Positions 49,200 through 58,879 of a stretch of 64,000 nucleotides of DNA are shown piece by piece. The notes beneath the pieces are model-generated. The model saw only the letters and a list, made by a program, of their open reading frames with translations, ran no database searches and had not been told where the DNA came from. Source of the stretch: Dermanyssus gallinae (lineage: Eukaryota > Arthropoda > Arachnida > Mesostigmata > Dermanyssidae); contig QVRM01005377.1 in the NCBI GenBank assembly GCA_003439945.1, positions 47,501 to 111,500 on the forward strand, in the 5' to 3' direction. Numbering within the stretch: the stretch's first letter is position 1; the number at the start of each line of letters is the position of its first letter. Both the position numbers and the translations under genes were made by a program.

Positions 49200-50541
49200 T
49201 TGATTGAGTGATAGTGATTATTATTAGCATCGCCTCCATAATCATCATCTTCAACATTCTGTCAGTATTGTAGTTGGTGCTGCAATGATGCGGCAACAAC
49301 AGCAGCAACAACAACAACAAACACAGTTGTTGAGAGACGATATCACAACAGCAGCAGCAGCAACAACAATACGGTCGGGACGACCCGCCACAATCTCTTC
49401 GTAGTTCTAGAAATCATCAGCATCAACACACCACCACTACAACCAATCACCGCCGGTGCCGCCGCTGCGATTGCACGTCGGAAAACTATGACGTCTTACG
49501 CACACGCTGGTATCTGCGACGATAGTAATGGTTGGTCGGTCTGTTACTAGCTGTTGTTGTTCGCTCGTACAAGTAGGACACGTAGAAAACGACGTAGTAG
49601 CTTAGCTTAGCACTTTAAACACTTTTCCGTTGTTCCACTACTGGAACTTACTTACTACCACTACTACTATTACTACAACTTTAGCAGACTAGCGACGACG
49701 ACGACGACGAAGCAGACGACGACACCGCGCAACGTGCGGTAATTGTTGTTGTTGTTGTTGTTGAGGCTGCTATTGTTGTTGTGGTCGTCGTGGTTGTTGT
49801 GGTGGTGGCGTTTGAGAGGACGGCGGGCGGTAGAGGGCGGCAAGTTAGAAATATAGTAGCCGGTCAATACAGGCGGGCGGATACTTGCTGATCGGCATTA
49901 CTCGGCCGACTCCAGGACTGGTCCGGACCACACCACCACCAGACAGGCAGGACGGAAGGAAGGAAGGCAACTTGACTAGTCAACGACGAGGCATTATCGT
50001 CGTCGACTCATCGTCGACGCCACTCGTCACAGTTACGGTTGAGGCGGATAGACCATGTCACTCACTGGTGGTCGATGGTCACGACGATCATGCTGACGCC
50101 GACACTAACACAGCATCGATTGTGTTGTTACTGCTGCTGCCTCTGCTGGAGAACACTTTTCTGTTATGCTCCCGCCACCGGTGTCTAACGGAACCGCTCA
50201 TACCGTGCTCTCAGTATTCAGTTCCGTACGCCAGGCACGACATATTAGCTCACTGATGCTGCTGCTACTCTTTGATTATGATTATTATTGTTGTTGTTGC
50301 TGTTGTTGCTTCTACTGCTGCTGCTGATGCTATTTCAGCAGTGATAACAATAAGCCCTATCGACAACACAGTTTCTCTCTCTCTCTCGTTGATAATATTG
50401 AACTCGAGACGACAGCTTTGTTTTGGCCTAAACAGCTCGTTTTCGTTGCTATCACTACGAACTGACGGATAAACGTTCGACTACCACGCAGACTATATAT
50501 ATATATATATATTTATTTATTTTTATTTTTTATTTAAATAA

Positions 50542-50545
<4 letters not shown>
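49200..50545. other. no recognised gene; simple repeats
   Basis: CAG/CAA runs (49,295-49,370), GAC (49,690-49,715), GTT (49,745-49,770) and a TA/TTTA tract near 50,495-50,530. No motif is seen. Confidence 0.5.
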
Positions 50546-50585
<40 letters not shown>

Positions 50586-50592
50586 TATATAT
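50546..50592. repeat. (TA)n microsatellite
   Basis: A TA tract immediately upstream of the CpG-rich candidate 5' exon. Confidence 0.9.
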
Positions 50593-50599
50593 ATACACG

Positions 50600-51257
50600 T
50601 ACAGTAAGCAACAGCTAACGTTCGTTCGCAATCGTGACGTCGAATCGACGGCGGCTGCGGCGACGGCGGCGATTTGGCGGACTTTACAGCCGGCACTAAC
50701 CCTTTCATCAATGGCGCTGTTGGTTTCATTCAACAGGTCATTCGCGCGCGGCCCCACTGACGGCTAACACAAGCACCTCGACGTGGAACACACACACACA
50801 TATCGGGTTCACGTTCGTTCACGTTGCCTGCACCCGGAACGAGCGGAACAGTCGTCGAACGGATTATCATCGGTGGACGGTGGACGTGCAGCGGCGTGGT
50901 CTATCCTCCGCCAGCGTGGACGCGGTCGGAACTTGCGGGGAGTGGCCTCGGAGGACAGACAAGACGACGAAGCAACACAAATAGAGAGAGAGGCTGGCAG
51001 AGAACAGGCAGATAGAGGAAGGAGGCCGGTCTACAACATCGTGCACAATCAGGCTTGATTCGCAAGCTCTCGGCAAGCAGGAGACGAGGTGGTGGACGTC
51101 CTTGGATTGATCGAGATTGGATTGATGCAGTGGTGCGCCATTTTGTGATTTAGCACCTTTTCGCGGCTACCTGTTCGACTGGACTGCTTCGGCTAAGAGA
51201 AACTTAGCCCATCTGTGCGCTGGTGTCTGGCGTTGCCGCCGACTTTAGACAAAAGAG
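50600..51257 (+). promoter_or_regulatory. candidate promoter / 5' untranslated exon upstream of TIS11
   Basis: This is a GC- and CpG-rich island between a (TA)n tract (to about 50,590) and AT-rich sequence after 51,260. It has no convincing protein. It ends in AAAAGAG|GTATGT with GT at 51258-51259, a plausible donor that would splice to the acceptor at 57824 across a 6.6-kb intron. Base composition and position suit a first exon of the TIS11 gene, but nothing in the sequence proves transcription. It could equally belong to another transcript. Confidence 0.25.
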
Positions 51258-51259
51258 GT

Positions 51260-52640
51260 ATGTATAGTGTGAAGGTCGTCTCAGTTGAGAGAACAAAGCA
51301 AGAACAAACACGTGTGGGGTGTGGTGTGCATGACGGTTCAGCGAAAAATTTCATTTTTTTCGGCCAACTGCCTAGCGTCAGTTAACTAGCACGCCTTATT
51401 GTAGTACACATGGCGCTCTCCAAAAAAAAATGACTTAATCTGCTCTGTGTGATAGATAGATATTCGTATGGTAAGGCTAAATGGAATTTCCCAATTTTAC
51501 TAGCACAAACAGTAACATGAATACATTTTTTTTTAACATTCCGTTATGGTATTTGTTCCGATGTTATAATGTAATTATTGGCAGACTTTTGTCCGTGCGT
51601 GCGGACAGAAGGAATAATTTATAATCGGCAACGAGAGGCGTGGATACATTAAAGTATTAAAAAGTCAGTGTGTCGGTTTACCACAAATTTGTATTCACGC
51701 TACAGGTGTTTTCCTGTTGCGGTTGTTACGTTGCGTAAGTTATTTCCCATAGAGGATTGGTGGCAGTGATCATGGTCCACGACGAACTAGGGCGGGCGCG
51801 GGATTAGCAGCAACTGGAAAAGATCACCAGGGTGGGAGAGATCAAAAGCGGTGTCATTTCCCTCTCATGCTACGACAGGAGGGATACTTGTTGAGTTTTG
51901 TTGTGCTGCACTAGTTTGTTTCATTCACCTATGGCTTCACTTAATAATTCACCCCGCAAAGCACTGACCGTCGTCGTCATAGCGTTAGGTATGCAACGGC
52001 TGAATATGCATATAATCTGCGGGATGTTCGGACATAGGTCACGGCTTGGCCATGCACATATACATTTGCACGCTCATACATTACGTATATCTAACACGTT
52101 CAAGTTGCTTGGGTTACTTGCCATCTTGTACTCATAAATTTGCAATACAAATGTAGAGACGCGTTTATATATATATATATATATATAAGGAGAGATAGCG
52201 AGGGAGCAATAGAGAGAAAGAAGCGTGCGTACGCAAATATAAAGATTCTTTGTTTCACTTAAAACTCTGTATCCGCAGTTCATCATCTGCTATGGATAAC
52301 GACCCCCGTCTCTGCCTATCTTCAGCCGGGTTCAGCCGGCGGTGTTAAAACGTTCAATTTGAGTTTTCCTTTTGATATTCGCAGGACGAATATATAGATG
52401 ATCCCTATCTATCTATCTGTCGATGAAACCACTGTGTCTCCCGCCTGCAAATCAATCGATTATAGTCGACTGCGCCTGTTAGTAAATTTGTATTTAATTT
52501 TCAATCGCTTCGGTTCGTTACTCATCGGCTTTCTACCACACCATTTCTACAACGATAATACTAAGGCTACTACAACTTCTCGAGATTTATATATAATGGT
52601 GATGATGTTGATAATGATTATTATGTTGATTATTTAATGC
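51260..52640. other. AT-rich non-coding, candidate first intron
   Basis: Composition falls back to AT-rich after the GT at 51,258. No open frame has a motif. It holds a TA tract at 52,167-52,188. Confidence 0.4.
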
Positions 52641-52649
52641 ACCTCAGAA

Positions 52650-55030
52650 GTAGGTGGAATGTATCATGACCTACTACGATATCGATTTACGAATACTTCT
52701 ACTTCTACTACTACTACTATTAGTACTACAACTGGTTATGACAGCGACAAGAATAATAAAACAGCGAGGGGGTAGACAGGCAGATAGACAGACGGGGTCG
52801 TTGTCATCGTGTCACCCCCAGCGCAACCTGCTGTCAACAACAGCAACAACAACAACAACCTGTTGCTATCTAACCACCTCCACCTTCTGCTACTGCTGGC
52901 ACTGTCGGCGTCGGCAGGTTCTAAAGCTGCACTGTGGGGGCGGCGGCAGTGGCGGCGGCGTACCCATGTTGGGTTGAGCTATGCAGATCGGCAGACCAAC
53001 CCATACAGACAGGTAGGGAGGGTGGAGATAGGCAGATCTCGACTGCTCTCGGCAAGTAGGTCAGCAACATAGTTGCGCTGGCAGCCAGCCGCTCATCGCG
53101 CAACGGTCTCGGTATAGCGCATCCATACTTGTCCGACGAAATGGCTGGACGATGAGGCGGAATGGATGAGAAGCAAGAGGCGGGCGGGTAGAGGGATGTC
53201 GGCTGTCGTTCGGAGGATGAGGAGCAGGAGAAGCAACAGACGCAAGAGGTGCAGCAACAACAAACACGACAACAACGACGACAACAGCAACAGCTACAAC
53301 AGCAGCAACAACAACAGAAAAAGTAAATGCCGAAGTTCGGATGACGGAGAAGAATCAGAGGAATAAGAAGAGGCGAGAAGAAACGAGAGACAGCCAGAGA
53401 AAAGCCAGAAGCTTGCGACTTCTGGCCGCGTTGGGGTGGTGGGAGTACCTCGGGTGATGTACTACTGGTACCATGGCCACCACCACCATCATCATCATCG
53501 CCACCACCATCATCACCATCACGAGCAACACCAACAACCACCTCCACCACCGCCAGCTTCTCCTTTTTGGTTCGACCCCCAGGCGGATTGGAGGTTGCGG
53601 CTGTGGCAGAGCGCCATATCGTGGCCGACATGTGGACGGAGGAGGCTCAGGTTGTTTGCCGCCTGCCGTGAATGGTCGATTGTCTGTCAATGGTGGCGGC
53701 GTCGGTAGCGGTGGCACCAGCAACAGCACCACCACCAGCCGCAGCATCAGCGAGCTCTCTGTTCAGGCTCAGCTAGTAGCCAGTTGCGCTCGTTTTTTCG
53801 TCGTTGGTTCTCCTGTGTCTCTCTGCTTGTCGGTTCGTTCATCCGTTCGGCCGGCCGGCCGTCCGTCGCCTCCACCACCACCACCATTTGCTGGCGGTGG
53901 TTCCCAGGCTTTTGCACTCCCATCCCGCGAAGCAGACTGGCGTTCAGCAGCAGCAGCAGCAGCAACAACAACATCACCAGCCCATCAGCAGCGGCAGCTC
54001 GAATCAGCCACACATGCTGCGAGTACTAGAGTATACACACAGACGACCGACATAGATCGACGTGAATCCTCGTCTTCGAGGATCCTTTTTCTTCTTGTTC
54101 TCTCGTTCTTATTCTTCGTGGTGCTCTTCTTCTTTTTCTTCGTCTTATTCTTCGTCGTCCCCTTCTGCGTCTGCTTCTGCTTCGTGTTGTCGTCTCGATC
54201 GTCATCCCCTCGTCTTCCTAGACTTCACCATGAAAAGCAGCTTCAATCGCGGCAACAGCACCAGTGGTGCTGATGCTACTGCGAGTTACTGTGATGCAGC
54301 CGTAACAACATGACAGCAGCCCCCATATGCACTTCCCTCCTCCTACGACTCTGCGGGCAGCACTTAAAACCAATGGCAGCAGCAACAACAGCAGCAGCAA
54401 ACTACAACGATGACGTGCTTTTGCATGATGACGGCTGGCCAGGCCCAGCTCCGTCCCAGCCCAGCTCGCGGCCTGGTCATAAGGAGTCACCGATAACTTT
54501 GGGGTCGCCGTAGCAACCATAAGCAGAAGAAGAGGATGAAGAAGAACAAGACGATGCAGAAGCCGAAGAAGAATGCTGTTGCTGCTGAATGTTAAAGAAC
54601 AGACAGAAACGACAGATAGAGCCAACGATAGAGAACGAAGGGGGGGGGGGACAACAGGAGGTGTGGGGGAGGGGGTGTGGGAAGATGAGAAGGTGAGAGG
54701 AAGACCCAGGAAGGGATCGACTCACAGGAAAGATAGGCAGGCTAGTGAGCGAACGAGCGAGAAAAAACATAGCTAGTTGAATTTGTGCCGAAACTGGCAT
54801 ACAACGGTTGGTTGTACGCATACGGCCACCATAACGACAAGCAGAAGGTGTGTTAGTGGTGGTACTGCTGCTGCTGCTGGATGATGATGGTGACGATGAT
54901 GATGATGATGATGGTGGTAATTATGGTGGCGCTATAGCATTAGATCTCTCGTGAGGCGGCGACCTCTAGCACGCCGGGTTTTGCTGTTGCCAACCAGACC
55001 TGTCTAGTTCTACAGCCTGTCTATCTACCA
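52650..55030. repeat. simple-repeat-rich region (CAA, CAC, CTG, TTC)
   Basis: CAA at 52,835-52,860 and 53,250-53,320, CAC/ATC at 53,475-53,560, CAG at 53,945-53,975, TTC-rich at 54,085-54,170, a G10 run at 54,641-54,650 and GAT at 54,880-54,915. The long frames here (236-266 codons) overlap on both strands and are repeat-driven. Confidence 0.7.
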
Positions 55031-55044
55031 CCACCAGCAGCACG

Positions 55045-55210
55045 ATTACTATTGCTACTACTACGACTACTACTATTGCTACTACTACTACTACTATTGC
55101 TACTACTACGACTACTACTATTGCTACTACTACTACTACGATTGCTACTACTACGACTACTACTATTGCTACGACTACTAATATTGCTACTACTACTGCT
55201 ACTTCTGCTG
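55045..55210. repeat. ACT/GCT compound minisatellite
   Basis: Repeats of ATTGCTACTACTACGACTAC occur with variable ACT number, a higher-order period of about 24-27 bp. Translated it gives poly-Leu/Arg. Confidence 0.9.
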
Positions 55211-55249
55211 CCAGAACAACATCGACGACGACCGAGGTAGCTGGGACTC

Positions 55250-57360
55250 AGGGGGGTGGGGCTAAAAGCTAGCTACCGTCCTTGGGTCGGTCACTAGACC
55301 ACTAGGTTTCTTTCCTACACTTTCCTCTTCTCTCCCTTCTCATGGCCGCCATCCAGCCGCAGACATACAAACTGGCAGGCAAGCAGACAGACATACAGAC
55401 AGACAGACAGGCAGCTAGACCTACAGACAGACAGACACGCACACGGTATACGCGACGACGAAACATGCGATGTGTTCAACACGACCGCCTTCACCATCAT
55501 CCGCCTTAGCGCACCACCACCACCACCACCACCACCACAACCACCCCAACCACCCCCATCATCACGAACACTACCACCAACTGTCCCGGATCCCCACCGC
55601 ATAACCTTTCTCAGGTTTCTTTCTTTGTGCCCGACACCGTCTTCCTCTTGTTGCTCGGTCTTTTTCTTCTTCTCCTCTTCCTCCTTCTCCTTGTCGCCGT
55701 TGTTGTTGTTGTTGTCGTCGTCGTCGTCATGTCTTCGTATAGCCTCCGTTTTTATAAAGGTCGCTTTCTCGAATCGTCGTCGTCGTCGTCGTCAATTGCA
55801 TGCATGCATATCGCAGTTGCGTGCATGCATACATGCGGCATACTGCATGCATCCCCGCCGTTCGTTCTTCTGCAGGCTTCATTCTGCTTCAGCTTTCTGT
55901 TTCGCCTCGTAGCGGCGCCAGCAGCTCACAGCATCGTTTGAATCCTCGCAGTTCGTCTATGGTCGCGGGATGGCGACGGCGGCCAGCGACGGTATCGTCG
56001 GTACTTGTTCTTCGGCCGAGCGTTGGTTCAAGACGAAATCGAGGATGAAACCAGGGGAGGAGCGGGCGAGGGGGGAGATGAGGAAAAAGAGTAAAGAAGA
56101 AAACAACGACGACGAGACTGATGCCGATGTCGGCTATTTCGGCCAAGAAAACGGCCCAGCAGCCTGCCTGCCTGCAGCCAGCCGGCCGACAAACCGACCG
56201 GTGTTCACCGTCTTGGCGTCTTTGCCTGCCTGCCTGTCTGCTCGTCGCTTCAACTCGGTCCTGATCCCATCTGCACTCTGGGCGTCGTCGGTCGCGTCGC
56301 GTCGGCTCTTCCGTTCTTCGTTCGTTTCTTTGGCTGCTGCTTGTTTGGTTCGTTGGTTCGGCAAAAGAATTGGAGGAGGGGGGCTGCTGCTCCGTCTGTC
56401 TGTTCTTGGGGCTCTGAACGAACGAAGGAAGGCAGCCAGCGAAAAGCGGCAAGCAGAAGCAGAAGCAGCAGCAACAGCACCAGCTCACCAATCACCTCCG
56501 TTGAGGCGACGCAGGTCGTTGCGTCTCGACCTGTGCGTCGAGAGCTGTGTCGAGAAGCGTCGTCGCGTCTGGCCACTCACTGGTTGCCTCCAACGCTACC
56601 GGCAATAGCTGATGCTGTAACAGTAGTAGTCCTAGTAGTAGTAGTAGTAGTAGTAGTAGTAGAGGTAGTCGTCGAAGATGTAGTCACATTCGTCGTCCCC
56701 TTTGTCTATTTACCGTAGTCACAACAGCAATATACTGGTGGTGGTGGTGGTGGCAGCAGCAGCAGCTGCTTCAGCACCATCATGAACGCCATGGAAGGCC
56801 AACAACAACAACAACAACAATACTAGCAACAGCAACAACAACAATACTAGCAGCAGCAACAACATTATCTTAGTTCTTTCGCTTGTTTTCTTTATACTGT
56901 TCTTTTTCTACATCTGTCTTATCATTAGCCGTCTCTCTATCGGTGAAGGGGCGCTGGGGGTGGCAGGGGGCGGGAGGGAGGTCTTCAGAGTGTCTACTTA
57001 ACAGCAAGCTGGCAGAAGATCTGCGCCGGGTCGGGGTGTCGGGTCTGCGCATTATTGAATGACCGCGTACCGTCGCGCGTTACGTTGGGTACGTTGTGTG
57101 CTGCGTTGCCCGTCCACAGGATGGAGCGAGACATATGTATAGAAAGATGCACCATGAAAGTACGTGGTGTGTAGTCAAGCTGGTGATGGTCGGCCGGGCT
57201 TCTGAGATTGCACGATTCAACTAGCTGGGGGCGCAAAACGAATTGGCGAACATGACGGTCGTCTACGTCAGGATCGAACAACTCCAATGGCGAAGACGAT
57301 CTCAACCACAAGTTTTCGCCAACTCGGAATAGGTATCAGTAGGCACTCCAGCACTCCATG
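55250..57360. other. no recognised gene; repeats upstream of TIS11
   Basis: Contains CAC (55,510-55,540), GTT/GTC (55,695-55,730), a GCATGCAT-rich patch (55,797-55,855), AGT (56,622-56,665) and CAA (56,800-56,865). Several overlapping frames at 55.9-56.6 kb on both strands have no domain. Confidence 0.5.
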
Positions 57361-57421
57361 CCCCGTATATATATATATATATATATGCTGTGCCGACTTG
57401 TTAAGCACTATATATATATAT

Positions 57422-57697
57422 ATAACATAAAATCACCTTTATTTTTGCATAAAAGGGTCTGTGGTACAATTATCACGGTCGTATATATTTTCATATACGT
57501 ATATCTGAAAGAAAAACGTAACTAATCGCCAAATAGGCGAGTGCTATTTTAATTTGCATGCGCCCATTTGGCCATCCGCCAAGCAAACAATGCGTCCGTG
57601 AACTCACCGTGGGTCACGTCTTTTGGAGTAATTGATCGCTGGCTCCATAGGTTATTGGAGCCTACATCAAAAAGTGTCCTAGCAGTTCACATTTGCG

Positions 57698-57699
<2 letters not shown>
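57422..57699 (-). mobile_element. second copy of the R1-like element 3' UTR
   Basis: This is clearly similar to 29,544-29,810. Shared words on the plus strand include CCAAATAGGCGAG, GCCCATTTGGCCAT, CGCCAAGCAAACA, GGTTATTGGAGC and CTACATCAAAAA or close forms of it. It begins with the same ATAACATAAAATCAC-like tail and is cut off at its 5' side by a (TA)n tract at 57,700. It ends about 125 bp before the TIS11 coding-exon acceptor, so it is an intronic or 5'-flanking insertion of that gene. Confidence 0.75.

Positions 57700-57742
<43 letters not shown>
57700..57742. repeat. (TA)n microsatellite
   Basis: A 43-bp TA tract between the R1-like fragment and the TIS11 exon acceptor. Confidence 0.95.
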
Positions 57743-57746
<4 letters not shown>

Positions 57747-57863
57747 GATCGTTACAACATAGCCAATGTTCAACACGAGGTTGCATTAACCATAAGGTTT
57801 TGTTGTTTTTGTTCTGTGCTCCAGATTTGTGTTTGGCCTGTTGTGCCAAAGCCAGGCGCAGCA

Positions 57864-58270
57864 ATGACAGCGATCGCAATGTGCGGTTCCGCGAACAGCA
57901 ACAATAACAGCTGTGCTACAGGACGGAGCGCATCACCAAGTCAAGACATGTTGATGTCCTCCGGACAACAGCTGCAGCAGCAGCAGCCACAACAACAACA
58001 GCAGCAGCAGCAACAACTGCTGTTGCGGGAGCAGCAGCAAAAGCTAGACCAACAACAAACAACGATCGCAAACAACAACAATAACAACACTAGCCAACTT
58101 CAACAGAGAATTGCAGCCCTCCAGCAGTCTGTGGGAAATCTAGCACAGTTAGATCTGCAGGGATTGGCCGCACTTCTGCCGGCGGGAACGAGCATCGAGC
58201 AGCTGCAGAACATCAAACAGAAGCTCGTCCAACTTAACCAGATTCAGCAGCAACAACAGCTCCACCACAG
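57864..58270 (+). CDS. Tis11: TIS11 coding exon 1 (N-terminal Gln-rich part)
   Basis: This exon encodes 135 codons plus 2 nt. A pyrimidine-rich acceptor tract ending in ..GTGCTCCAG at 57824 precedes it, so about 39 nt of 5' UTR probably lie in the same exon. The donor is CACAG|GTAAGC with GT at 58271-58272, a near-consensus site. The two leftover bases AG plus the first base A of the next exon give an Arg codon, and reading continues as [10 protein letters not shown]. That junction is typical of TIS11 proteins and fixes the phase. The protein part is Asn/Gln rich with a possible amphipathic helix around residues 78-97 ([15 protein letters not shown]). No ATG upstream of 57864 in this exon is credible: the open frame continues only into a (TA)n tract, which is intronic. 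Confidence 0.85.
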
Positions 58271-58841
58271 GTAAGCGCTACTTCGAACCTGCTGCGCTCT
58301 TACATATTTCAATATATGCACTATCTGATTAAATACGCATTGTTTTGCCGCTATGACCGTTATGGTGTACGGTATTTAGTGTACATAGTACAGCGAGGAT
58401 TAGGAGAAACAGCACCAGTTAAGCATTTGCAGAAACCATTTGTCGGTGGTGGTTGTGTGCGCGGCTGTCGGTAAACGGGGGTTAGCAATACAATACGCGA
58501 CAACAAAACGAGATAAACCTAAACGCATCTTCCGCAGCCTGGAACACTGAACACAATAGCGAATAGTTGCGTCAAGACGACATGATATCGGGGTTCTTTC
58601 GGTCTAAGCTTGTTCATCGTCATCATCTGATGTGCATTTGTCTTCCGATATACTGTTCCGTTTGCTGGCAGATTGAGCTCTGGGCTATGCGACACCAACC
58701 ATTTGTTTCCCTTTTGTCACGCGCTGCGTTCCACCTGTAGTTAGGTCGTGCGGATGGGGCACTAGTCGTATTTAATATAACGTTTCTTCTGTAGGCTGCG
58801 TTTGTGGTGTGAATCGGTTTCAAGCACGCGTTTCATGCGTC

Positions 58842-58879
<38 letters not shown>

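Noticed and set aside
53473..54273. 266-codon plus-strand frame and its 236-codon antisense partner
   Set aside because: Both are driven by CAC/ATC/TTC repeats; long frames on both strands at once are typical of triplet arrays.
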